Assembly (NCBI GenBank): GCA_963848475.1
Contig: CAWKDW010000007.1
Location: 91,826-155,825, forward strand
DNA length: 64,000 nucleotides
DNA from: Solirubrobacter sp963848475
GTDB taxonomy: Bacteria; Actinomycetota; Thermoleophilia; Solirubrobacterales; Solirubrobacteraceae
Direction of reading: 5' to 3'
Position 1 is the first letter of the stretch. The number at the start of each line of letters is the position of its first letter. Positions 43,415-51,064 of this stretch are shown piece by piece. Position numbers and translations under genes: made by a program. Below the pieces are notes generated by a model, which made no database searches, was not told where the DNA came from, and saw nothing but the letters and a program-made list of their open reading frames with translations.

Positions 43415-43609
43415 ATGTCATCGAACGCCAGCCGTTTCCCCCGCACCCTGGGTGAAGCCACCCGTCGCATGCGAACCCGCGTCGATCGCGTCAACGAACG
43501 GCGCGAGCACGACGAGGCGATGCGCGACCGCGGCATCGCCACCGATCACGCCGCTTCGATCACCCGCGCACTGGCCGAGGGCAAGCCCGGCTGCGCCTTC
43601 TGCTCCTGA
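43415..43609 (+). CDS. Small 64-residue protein with Cys-x-x-Cys tail, unknown
   Basis: ATG 43415 preceded by AAAGGAAG (ribosome-binding site) eight bases upstream. The sequence is basic in the middle (TRRMRTRVDRVNERREHDEA), has an ITRALAEGKPG element and ends in CAFCS, a possible metal-binding or thiol end. No family is recognised. It is divergent from the GntR regulator, and its 3' end overlaps the end of the convergent epimerase gene by 64 bases, which argues for two short overlapping 3' ends. Confidence 0.6.
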   Translation: MSSNASRFPRTLGEATRRMRTRVDRVNERREHDEAMRDRGIATDHAASITRALAEGKPGCAFCS

Positions 43610-44529
43610 AAGTGACGCACCGTCCGCTCGAGCCCTTCGTGCAGCCGCACTGAGGGCTCGTAGCCGAGCTCGGCCCGGGAGCGCGTCAGGTCCGCGTGCG
43701 TGTGACGCATGTCGGCCGGCCGCTCCGGCCGGTGGACGGGTTCCAGCCGCGAGCCGAGCAGGTCGCGCAGCAGTTCCAGCAGCCGGTTGAGGCTCACCCG
43801 TTCGCCGCAGGCGACGTTGTAGACGGAGCCCGCGAGGGGCTCGGCGTCCATCGCGAGCAGGTTGGCCGTCACCGCGTTGGCCACGTACGTGAAGTCCCGT
43901 GACTGCTCGCCATCGCCGAAGATCACCGGCCGCCGTCCTGCCAGCAGCGCGCCGATGAAGGTCGGGATCACCGCCGCGTACCGCGTCGCCGGGTCCTGGC
44001 GGGGACCGAAGACGTTGAAGTAGCGCAGCGAGACGGTCTCGAGCCCGTGGACCGCGTGCGCGAAGCGCGCGTAGCCCTCCCCGGCCAGCTTGGTGGTGGC
44101 GTACGGCGAGATCGGCAGCGCCGGACCGTCCTCGCGGTTGGGCAGCTCGGTGCTCGCGCCGTAGACCGAGGACGAGGAGGCGCAGATGACGCGCCGCACG
44201 CCTTCGTCGCGGGCCGCGAGCAGGACGTTGAGCGTCCCGACCGTATTCGTCGCATTGCCCGCCAGCGGATCGTCGACCGACCGCGGGATCGACCCCAGCG
44301 CCGCCTGGTGGAAGACGACCTCGCAGCCGGCGAGCGCGCTGCGGACGCTGTCGGCCACGCGGACGTCCTGCTCGATCAGTTCGATCTCGCCCGCGACGGC
44401 CCGCAGGTTCTCGCGCCTGCCGGTCGCGAAGTTGTCGAGCACGCGAACGTCGTGCCCGCGGCGGACGAGTTCGGCGACGAGGTGCGAGCCGATGAAGCCG
44501 CCGCCGCCGGTGACCAGGACCGCGGTCAC
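43546..44529 (-). CDS. NAD-dependent epimerase/dehydratase (UDP-glucose 4-epimerase-like)
   Basis: 327 residues from GTG 44529. The Rossmann motif TGGGGFIGS is at 7-15, LDNFATGRRENLRAV follows, the catalytic pair Y143/K147 is in SPYATTKLAGEGYARF, and the substrate region is YFNVFGPRQDPATRYAAVIP, typical of UDP-glucose/UDP-glucuronate 4-epimerases of this extended SDR type. The C-terminus ends QPGLPSASARVIEAA and overlaps a small plus-strand gene. Last gene of the glycosyltransferase operon; it likely provides or alters a sugar nucleotide for it. Confidence 0.92.
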   Translation of the reverse strand: MTAVLVTGGGGFIGSHLVAELVRRGHDVRVLDNFATGRRENLRAVAGEIELIEQDVRVADSVRSALAGCEVVFHQAALGSIPRSVDDPLAGNATNTVGTLNVLLAARDEGVRRVICASSSSVYGASTELPNREDGPALPISPYATTKLAGEGYARFAHAVHGLETVSLRYFNVFGPRQDPATRYAAVIPTFIGALLAGRRPVIFGDGEQSRDFTYVANAVTANLLAMDAEPLAGSVYNVACGERVSLNRLLELLRDLLGSRLEPVHRPERPADMRHTHADLTRSRAELGYEPSVRLHEGLERTVRHFQEQKAQPGLPSASARVIEAA

Positions 44530-45293
44530 GCGCGCGCGAACTGGTCGTCGAGCGCGCGCTCGAACGGCACGAAGGTGTGACGCTCGCGCAGGTGCGCGGT
44601 CTCCTGCATCAGGTTGAAGCCGGCGGCGGTCACGATCCGCTCGGCATGCGCAAGGTGCGGAGCGACGGGGTAGACGTCGCGCCACTGGGCGCGCTCGGGT
44701 AGTCGCGAGGGCCGGCGCGGGCTGACGACGACGATCCGCGGCGCGTGCTCGGCGTGTGCGAGCAGCGCGTCCAATTCCTCCTGGGGGCCGGAGTGCACGA
44801 CCAGCCAATGCGGCTCGTCCAGCAGCGCCGCGCCCGTCGGGGCGACCGGCAGCGTGAGCGGCTGCCGGCGACCGTGCAGCGCTCGTGCGTGGTCGCCGGA
44901 GAGCGGCTCGAGCTCGTAGATCACCGCGTAGCGCGGGAGCGGGCCGGTCAGGCGCGCCGCGTACCGCGACCAGCGCAGGCGGCGGGCGACGTGCCGCGCC
45001 GGCGGCAGCGTCATGCCACACAGCTCGCCGAGGATGCCGCCGGGGAAGCTGTCGACGATCAACTCGTCGGGCGCCAGGGCCGTCAGCGCGCCGTCGAGCC
45101 AGTCGCGAAAGCGGTCGCGATCACGGCCGAGCTCGCGCGGCACCCGCAGCACCGGCAGCTCGCCGGTCACGCGCGGATCGCCGGCGTAGCGCGAGGCCGT
45201 GAGCAGCGTCGCGTCCAGCCCGAGCGCGTCCAGCACCTTGCGCGCGCGGGTTAGATGGCCGAGCCCGCCACCGAGCGCGTAGTAGAGGATCAC
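44526..45293 (-). CDS. Glycosyltransferase-28-like protein
   Basis: 255 residues from GTG 45293 (GTGA overlaps on both sides). The N-terminus YYALGGGLGHLTRARKVLDA is the GGxGH donor/acceptor loop of GT28-type enzymes (MurG/MGDG-synthase-like). DELIVDSFPGGILGELCGMT and the C-terminal VTAAGFNLMQETAHLRERHT complete it. It is shorter than MurG. The acceptor is unknown. It acts within the envelope-polysaccharide operon. Confidence 0.82.
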   Translation of the reverse strand: MILYYALGGGLGHLTRARKVLDALGLDATLLTASRYAGDPRVTGELPVLRVPRELGRDRDRFRDWLDGALTALAPDELIVDSFPGGILGELCGMTLPPARHVARRLRWSRYAARLTGPLPRYAVIYELEPLSGDHARALHGRRQPLTLPVAPTGAALLDEPHWLVVHSGPQEELDALLAHAEHAPRIVVVSPRRPSRLPERAQWRDVYPVAPHLAHAERIVTAAGFNLMQETAHLRERHTFVPFERALDDQFARA

Positions 45294-46492
45294 GCGAGGG
45301 CCCGGAGCGCGTTCGCCCGGGTCTCCGTGAGCGCCTCGACATAGCGCGTGACCTCGAGCTCCGCGTCGAGGCCGGTCGCGGCCAGCGCCCGGCACGCCTC
45401 GCCCATCTCGCGGCGCCGCTCCTCGTCGAGCCGTGCCGCGCGCTGGATCGCCCAGGCGCAGCGGGCCTCGTCACCCGGATCGAACATGAACGCCGTGCGG
45501 CCGTCTTCGAGCACGTCGACCATCCCGCCCGCGCGGGCGGCCAGCATCGGGATGCCGAGCGCCGCGGCCTCGACCAGCACGTTCGGCAGCCCGTCGTAGA
45601 AGGACGGGATCGCGATCCAGTCACAGGCCGCGTACCACGGCAACAGCTCGAAGCGGTCCAGGAACGGCAGCGTCGTCACCGAGAGCTCGCCCTCGTGCTC
45701 GCTCAGCCACGTCTCCAGCTCGGGCGCCATCGTCCCGGCCAGCAGCACGTGGAAGGCGTCGGCCGAGCCCGAGCGCAGCAGCGCCTCGAGCAGGAAGACG
45801 CCGCCCTTCTTGGCCTTCAGCTGACCGACCAGCCCGAGCACGTGCTGGCCTTCGCCCAGCGTCTCCGCGCGCCACGCGGCAGCGCGTTCGCGGTCGCTCG
45901 GCGCGAGCTCCCAGTTGGAACGATCGATGCCGTTGGGTATCCAGCGCACCCGCGCGCGCGGGTGCAGCGCGGCGATCTTGTCGACCTTGTCCCGGGAGAC
46001 GGCACAGACCAGGGCCGAACGCTCCAAGGCCTGGTCGAGCACCGGGCGGCGCCGGGTCGAGAAGACGGCCGCGTCGAAGTCGTTGCCGCGGATCAGCGTG
46101 AGCAGCGGAACCCCGAGCCAGGCCGCGAAGACCGGGGCGGCCATGATCGGCCGCGAGCCGCCGAAGGCGACCACGTGGGTCACGGCGCCGGTCGCAGGGT
46201 CGGCCTCCAGGGCGCTCCAGGCGCGGTTGAGCGCGTGGGCCGGGTCATCCTCGACCGGGCACTGCAGGTAGCGCCCACCGGCCTGGGTCTCGATCGACCA
46301 CGGCCGGCCGCCGCGCGCGTGCGGCACGAAATGCAGCACGTCCACGATCACGCCGCGCCCACGCAGCCCGCGCACGATCCGGTCGCACGACTGCGCCATC
46401 CCACCGCGGCTCGGCGGGAAGGTCTCGGTCAGCCACAGCGCCCGCAGGGGTGCGGGCTGCTCAGGAATCCTCGAAGCCGCCGCCGTCGTCAT
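45290..46492 (-). CDS. Glycosyltransferase family 4 protein
   Basis: 400 residues, GT-B. The start region LRALWLTETFPPSRGGMAQS is a GT4 N-terminus. HVLGLVGQLKAKKGGVFLLE opens the C-domain, and the nucleotide-sugar site is FYDGLPNVLVEAAALGIPML (E-x7-E type). Its ATG 46492 overlaps the preceding gene by 32 bases; a shorter start is possible. Likely transfers a hexose from a nucleotide sugar in the polysaccharide pathway. Confidence 0.88.
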   Translation of the reverse strand: MTTAAASRIPEQPAPLRALWLTETFPPSRGGMAQSCDRIVRGLRGRGVIVDVLHFVPHARGGRPWSIETQAGGRYLQCPVEDDPAHALNRAWSALEADPATGAVTHVVAFGGSRPIMAAPVFAAWLGVPLLTLIRGNDFDAAVFSTRRRPVLDQALERSALVCAVSRDKVDKIAALHPRARVRWIPNGIDRSNWELAPSDRERAAAWRAETLGEGQHVLGLVGQLKAKKGGVFLLEALLRSGSADAFHVLLAGTMAPELETWLSEHEGELSVTTLPFLDRFELLPWYAACDWIAIPSFYDGLPNVLVEAAALGIPMLAARAGGMVDVLEDGRTAFMFDPGDEARCAWAIQRAARLDEERRREMGEACRALAATGLDAELEVTRYVEALTETRANALRALA

Positions 46493-46826
46493 CGCGATCG
46501 TCGCCGGCGTCGTCGTACCAGCGGTAGTCGGTGTCGCTGTAGTAGGAGTCCGACGTGCCCCACCACATCGGCGAATAGCCGCTGGACCGGTACCAGCTCG
46601 TCCGGTAGCGGACGGCGCCGAGCGTCGGATCGAGGTCCGGGTCCAGCGTGTTGTCCTCGTCGCGCTTGGCGACGCACTCGACGCACGCCGAGCCCTGCGT
46701 CAGGTGCTGCGCGCACACCCGCCGCGAGCACACCGAGCAGCTGCCGGTGGCGGGGTTCGCGCAGTCGCGCAGGGTGAAGAAGCCGCGCTTGCACGCGCAG
46801 AGGTCCAGGCCGCCGAAGCCGCTCAT
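46461..46826 (-). CDS. Cys-rich zinc-binding-type protein with acidic tail
   Basis: 121 residues. Cys 10, 12, 22, 30, 33, 38, His 41, Cys 48, 51 (CACKRG, CSVCSRRVCAQH, CVEC) make a B-box/ring-like two-site zinc pattern. The middle is Tyr/Trp/Ser-rich (RYRTSWYRSSGYSPMWWGTS) and the tail is strongly acidic (DDAGDDRDDDGGGFEDS). Not recognised as a named family. ATG 46826 overlaps the stop of the upstream gene (ATGA). A partner protein or surface role in the glycan operon is possible. Confidence 0.65.
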   Translation of the reverse strand: MSGFGGLDLCACKRGFFTLRDCANPATGSCSVCSRRVCAQHLTQGSACVECVAKRDEDNTLDPDLDPTLGAVRYRTSWYRSSGYSPMWWGTSDSYYSDTDYRWYDDAGDDRDDDGGGFEDS

Positions 46827-47585
46827 AGCTTCTTCCTGCGGCTCGGCTCGACGCGCTCGTACGCGCCGGCGATCAGTTCGAGCAGCATCCCGACGACCGG
46901 GACCGCGTCCACGTGTGTCTGTTCGACGCTGCCGCTGAGCTTGACGACCGTGCGGCTCTCGCCGGGCTTGACCGACGCCTTCGGGACATCGCGCGCGGAG
47001 GCGCTGGTGACGGCGTAGTTGCGCGCCGGAGCCGTCAGCACGACACTCAGCTCGGTCTTCTTCTTGCGCTTGGTCTTGAGCTTGGTCCGGCCGCTCGCAC
47101 TGCGCTTGGTCTTCGACGAGGCGCGCATGTGGTCGGTGATGGTGAACTCCACGTCCGCGCCGTCGGCGAAGTGGGCGACGCCCTTCAACCACGGATCGTC
47201 GTAGAAGGTGTCGACGACCTTGTGGTAGGAGCCCTTCTTGTACGGGTCGCTGGCCCGGACTCGCTTCGACGGCTGCTGCGCGCCGGTGAGGTCGATCCGC
47301 AGCTTCAGCGGCACGTTCGGGATCGTGATCCTCGCGCAGGATCGGCAGCAGCGGCACCACGAACGAGCGCAGCGCGTTCGGAACGTCGTGCTTGCGCGCG
47401 AAGCGACGGGCCCAGAATCCGCCTTCGCCCTTGCGCACCGCCTCGGCCAGGCGGTCGAAATCGGCGACCGGCCCCAGCAACGCCAGCCACTCGTCCGGGC
47501 TGTGCTGGCCCACGACCTGGTGCCCTTCGACAATCGCCCGCTGCTCGGCGGTGAGCGCCTTGAAGGCGGCCTTGACGTTGCTCAC
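46823..47585 (-). CDS. Unrecognised protein in the glycosyltransferase operon (frameshifted)
   Basis: About 253 residues once joined. The N-terminal part (VKAAFKALTAEQRAIVEGHQ, DEWLALLGPVADFDRLAEAV) is helical. The C-terminal part, in another frame, starts ITIPNVPLKLRIDLTGAQQP and has a basic segment SKTKRSASGRTKLKTKRKKK, then a beta-rich end. One extra base near 47333-47338 separates them. GTG 47585 overlaps the glycosyltransferase stop (GTGA). No family can be named; a structural or polysaccharide-binding partner is possible. Confidence 0.6.
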
Positions 47586-48772
47586 GCCGCAATCCAATCA
47601 GCTTGGAGCCCATGTGTGGAATAGACCGCGCGCAACTGCGCGACGCTGGCCTCCCAGCTGAGGTGCCCGGCGACCCGGGCGCGCGCCGCGCGACCCATCC
47701 TCGCGCGCTGCTCCGGGTGATCGAGCAGCACCCGGATCGCCCGCGCGAGCTCACCGGGCCGGTCCGGCGCGACGAGCCGGCCGTGCTCGCCGTCGGCGAG
47801 CAACTCGCGCACGGCCGGGAGGTCGGAGGCCACGACCGGCACGCCCGCCGCCATCGACTCGAGGATCTTCAGCGGCGCGCAGCCCTGCTGGGCGTTGCGC
47901 GAGCAGTCGCGCAGCGGCGCGAGCGTGAGCAGCGCGTGCTCGCGCCAGCACGCGAGCTGCGCCTCCGGAAGCGCGAACTCCCAGTGCAGCCGGTCCGCGA
48001 TCTCGAGCTTCTCGGCGAGCCGCCGGAAGGGCTTGGCGCGCCGCTCGTGGACCGATGCGCAGATCACCAGTCGCAGGTCCTCGAGGTCGCGCAGGCGCGC
48101 GAAGGCGCGCAGCGCGGTGTCGACGCCCTGCCAGGCCTGGAGCGCGCCGAAGTACAGGAGGTAGCGCTCCGGCGCGTCAGGCGGCGCGGCGGCGGGCCGG
48201 CTCGGGACGTCCGCGCCGTTGCGGATCACGTGCAGGCGCTCCACTCCGACGCCGCGCGCGCGGAGCCGTTCGGCGGTCACCGCGGAGGGCGTGATCACGA
48301 CCTCGGCGGCGTCCAGGCAGCGCTGCTCGAGCTCCGCGACCCGCTCGAGGATCGCGGGCGGGATCGCGGGATAGAGAAACGGCAGCTCGATCGAGGGCAG
48401 CCCGTTGACCTCGTAGACCGCGACGAAGGACCGGTCCGGGTGCTCGACGATCGGCACCCCGCTCCACGGATCGCGGAAGTGCGCGAGCCGCAGGGTCGGT
48501 TCCAGGCGTTCCAGCAGCGCCGCCAGGCGGGCCCCGTAGCCGGCCGCGCGTTCGAGCACGTGCTCGGCGTCGCGCATGTAGCGCACGATCTCCACATCGC
48601 CCTCGCGCTGATAGGCCGGCAGACCCTCCCCGCCGAGCGCGTACAACAGCCCGCCGCCGGCCTGCTCGAACAGCGCACGCGCGAAGCGGTCGATGTGCAC
48701 CGCACTGCCCTTGCGGGACGGGAAGCGGTCGAAGGCCGCGTACAGCGCGCGGTGGCGCAGGAGTCCGAGCAA
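47582..48772 (-). CDS. Glycosyltransferase family 4 protein
   Basis: 396 residues from TTG 48772. The beginning (YAAFDRFPSRKGSAVHIDRF) and C-terminal domain (LYFGALQAWQGVDTALRAFA, GCAPLKILESMAAGVPVVAS with the E-x7 nucleotide-sugar element) are GT4. It is close in type to the second GT4 at 45290. Probably first or second gene of the polysaccharide operon, which runs on by GTGA/ATGA overlaps. Confidence 0.87.
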   Translation of the reverse strand: MLGLLRHRALYAAFDRFPSRKGSAVHIDRFARALFEQAGGGLLYALGGEGLPAYQREGDVEIVRYMRDAEHVLERAAGYGARLAALLERLEPTLRLAHFRDPWSGVPIVEHPDRSFVAVYEVNGLPSIELPFLYPAIPPAILERVAELEQRCLDAAEVVITPSAVTAERLRARGVGVERLHVIRNGADVPSRPAAAPPDAPERYLLYFGALQAWQGVDTALRAFARLRDLEDLRLVICASVHERRAKPFRRLAEKLEIADRLHWEFALPEAQLACWREHALLTLAPLRDCSRNAQQGCAPLKILESMAAGVPVVASDLPAVRELLADGEHGRLVAPDRPGELARAIRVLLDHPEQRARMGRAARARVAGHLSWEASVAQLRAVYSTHGLQADWIAA

Positions 48773-48781
48773 CGCTGTCGG

Positions 48782-49084
48782 TTAGAGGACGCCTGGCGGC
48801 AGCAGGTACCGCAGCGGCTTGCGCACGGTCGCGCTCGCGCGGTCGTTGAGCCGCGCGCTGTGCAGCCCGTGGCCCGTCGCCGCGGGGGCGAGATCCTCGG
48901 GCTCGCCGGCGTGCGCGACGACCCACTCCAGGATCGCGCGCGAGTCGGTGCCCGAGGCCATGATCGTCGCCCGCTCGATCGTGGCTCCGCCGGAGGGGTT
49001 CGGACGCGCGAGGCGCTTGACAAGCTTGCGAACCCGATCGTCCTCCGTCCCTGTCTGTTCATCGTGGACGGTGGTTTCGATCAT
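48782..49084 (-). CDS. Hypothetical protein, 100 residues
   Basis: MIETTVHDEQTGTEDDRVRK, followed by LVKRLARPNPSGG and a C-terminal ATVRKPLRYLLPPGVL segment. No TM or signal. The stop is 9 bases before the glycosyltransferase start, so it may be the first gene of that operon. Not recognised. Confidence 0.5.
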   Translation of the reverse strand: MIETTVHDEQTGTEDDRVRKLVKRLARPNPSGGATIERATIMASGTDSRAILEWVVAHAGEPEDLAPAATGHGLHSARLNDRASATVRKPLRYLLPPGVL

Positions 49085-49213
49085 GGGTTGATCCTAGCCC
49101 TCCACGCGTGCGGCGGTGGCGATCGTCGCCGGCGCCGCGCCGAGCGGCGCCCAGCGGACCGCGGCGAGTAGTGTGAGCCGAGGGAAGCGCACGACAAGAA
49201 ACTATGAGAACAC

Positions 49214-49438
49214 TTGTCAAGAGTGCTTGCCAATCCCGCCGTGCGCCGCGTCCTACACGAAGGCTCGGAGGTGACCGTCCTCTATCTCGCCGCGACCGAG
49301 GACGGCGTCGTCGTGCGCGTCGAGGAAGGCGGGCGAGCGGTCGACGTCGTCACCGAGAACGGCCAGACGCTGCACTTTCAGCTGATGGCGAGCGCGCACT
49401 ACGTCACGCAGGACCGCTCGGCGCGGCTGCGCTTCTGA
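49214..49438 (+). CDS. Hypothetical protein, about 74 residues
   Basis: The frame ends at 49438 and holds LANPAVRRVLHEGSEVTVLY and VVVRVEEGGRAVDVVTENGQ, a small all-beta fold. The start is unclear: TTG 49214 and GTG 49223 are in frame. The ATG at 49204 with a better context would join it only after removing one base, which fits the indel pattern of this window. Convergent with the sigma-factor gene. Not recognised. Confidence 0.45.
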   Translation: MSRVLANPAVRRVLHEGSEVTVLYLAATEDGVVVRVEEGGRAVDVVTENGQTLHFQLMASAHYVTQDRSARLRF

Positions 49439-49444
49439 GCCCGC

Positions 49445-50267
49445 TCAGGCGGCGACCGAGGCGCTGCTCTCGGCGAGCACGGCGATCGACACCTGTGCGC
49501 GCCGATCGACCCGAAAATGTCAGCTTGCGGTCATCGAGGCGTCCTGCAGCGACGGCGATCGACTGGCGGATGAGCCGCGAGACGTGCATCTGCGAGACGC
49601 CCAGCCGGCGGCCGATCTCGGCCTGGGTCAGGTCCTTCTCGAAGCGCAGCTTCAGGATCAGGCGCTCACGCTCGGTCAGCGTCGCGAGCAGCCCGTCGAC
49701 GACGACCGCGTTCTCAGCGCGCGCGAAGCCCGGATCGTCTCCGACGGCGACCACGTCGATCGCGAGGTCGCCGTCCTCGGAGAGCGGGCGGTCGAGCGAG
49801 TCGGGGTGGTGCGCGCTGCCCGCGGAGATCGCCTCGATGACCTGTTCCTCGGTGACCTCGGCGCGTTTGGCGAGCTCGGCGACGGTGGGGGAGCGCCCGA
49901 ACTCGCTGGTCAGCGTCTCGCGCAGCGAGTCCAGGCGCAGCGTCAGCTCCTGGAGCTCGCGCGGCACACGGACGGTCCAGCCGAGGTCGCGGAAGTAGCG
50001 CTTGAGCTCGCCGAGGATCGTCGGGTAGGCGAAGGTCGAGAACTCGAGGCCGCGGGTGGGGTCGAAGCGGTCGATCGCCTTCAGCAGCGCGAGCGACGCG
50101 ACCTGCTCGAGATCGTCCAGCTCGGCGCGGTGTCGGTACCGGCGGGCGAGGTGGCGCGCGAGCGGGAGATACCGGTTCGCGAGCAGCTCGCGGGCGGCCG
50201 GATCGCCGGTGCGGTGGTACGCCTCGAAGACATCGGCGTTCGTTGGGGTGTGGGGCAAATCCATCAC
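49445..50267 (-). CDS. SigB/SigF-type RNA polymerase sigma factor (C-terminus frameshifted)
   Basis: Sigma-70 region 2 (ELDDLEQVASLALLKAIDRF, LEFSTFAYPTILGELKRYFR), region 3 (FGRSPTVAELAKRAEVTEEQ) and region 4 (LTERERLILKLRFEKDLTQA, EIGRRLGVSQMHVSRLIRQS) of the SigB/SigF group. The raw frame runs to 49404 with a basic tail. Removing one T from TTTT (minus strand; 49514-49517) gives TFRVDRRAQVSIAVLAESSA and a stop at 49445, leaving a gap before the convergent gene. I take that as the real end. It is the second gene after RHH-GAF (3-base gap). Confidence 0.88.
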
Positions 50268-50270
50268 GAT

Positions 50271-50990
50271 CTAGGCGGCTGTACGGGCGCGCGCCAATTC
50301 GATCTCACTGACGACCGCGGCGGTGAGGGTCTTCAGCGTCTCGATCTGGTCGGCGGTCCAGGAACGGGGTTGGTGGTCGATCACGCACAACGTGCCGAGG
50401 GCATGGCCTGAGGCCGTGATCAAGGGAACGCCGGCGTAGGCCACGACGTCGAGGTCGCGGATCGCGGGATTGTCGCGCACCAGGGGGTGGGTGCGCGCAT
50501 CCTCGATCACCAGCGGCTCGGCGGAGCTGAGGGCGTGCCGGCAGAACGAATGCGAGAGCGGCGTCTCGCGCGTGCTGCTCCACGGCTCGGCGAGACCGAC
50601 GCAGCTCTTGAAGAACTGGCGATCGTCGTCCACGAGCGAGATCAGCGCCACCGGTGCGTTGAGCAGCTTGGCGGCGAGCCGCGCCAGGCGGTCGAACGCC
50701 TCCTCGGACGCCGAGTCCAGCAGCCGCGTCTCATGCAGGGCGCGGAGGCGGCTGACGTTGCCCAGCACGGGGTCCGGCGCCGCCTTGCGCCCGGTCAGCG
50801 CTCCCGCGGCGAGTTCCTCCAGCGTGAGCGCGGCGTCGCGGTCTCCGCGACGGCCGCTGAGGATCCCCAGCCGCATGATCGCGGAGTCACGGACGAACTG
50901 CGCAGCGCTGATGCGCTGCGTTCCGGCCTCGGCCTCCAGGAGGTCCCAGAGGTCCTCGCTGAAGCGGACGGTGGTGGCTCGCATCGGCAT
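50271..50990 (-). CDS. Ribbon-helix-helix/GAF fusion protein upstream of a SigB-type sigma factor
   Basis: 239 residues. Residues 4-45 (MRATTVRFSEDLWDLLEAEA, RISAAQFVRDSAIMRLGIL) match a ribbon-helix-helix DNA-binding fold. Residues 83-235 are a GAF domain with VALISLVDDDRQFFKSCVGL, SFCRHALSSAEPLVIEDART, YAGVPLITASGHALGTLCVI and DHQPRSWTADQIETLK. GAF binds small ligands or a chromophore; RHH usually regulates its own operon. ATG 50990 is ten bases below a SigB-like -10 box, so the message is nearly leaderless; ATG 50984 is an alternative. A fusion of these two domains is unusual. Probably senses a signal and controls sigma expression. Confidence 0.87.
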   Translation of the reverse strand: MPMRATTVRFSEDLWDLLEAEAGTQRISAAQFVRDSAIMRLGILSGRRGDRDAALTLEELAAGALTGRKAAPDPVLGNVSRLRALHETRLLDSASEEAFDRLARLAAKLLNAPVALISLVDDDRQFFKSCVGLAEPWSSTRETPLSHSFCRHALSSAEPLVIEDARTHPLVRDNPAIRDLDVVAYAGVPLITASGHALGTLCVIDHQPRSWTADQIETLKTLTAAVVSEIELARARTAA

Positions 50991-50999
50991 ACGAGGGCC

Positions 51000-51025
51000 C
51001 TACCCGATGGCGGATCGGGTAACAC
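51000..51025 (-). promoter_or_regulatory. Probable SigB/SigF-type promoter of the RHH-GAF/sigma operon
   Basis: On the minus strand, GTGTTA (51025-51020), a 14-base spacer, then GGGTAG (51005-51000) resembles the SigB consensus GTTTAA-N12-15-GGGTAT. The ATG starts 10 bases later. An ACCCGAT/ATCGGGT inverted repeat (51002-51008, 51014-51020) overlaps the same site and could be an operator for the RHH protein. Inference from consensus only. Confidence 0.55.
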
Positions 51026-51064
51026 CTGTCGCATCTGGCACCTGACCGATAGCGGATCCGGGAC

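Noticed and set aside
49404..49444. Extended basic C-terminus of the sigma factor
   Set aside because: The one-base shift at 49514-49517 gives a better ending and a stop at 49445; the longer tail overlaps the convergent gene.
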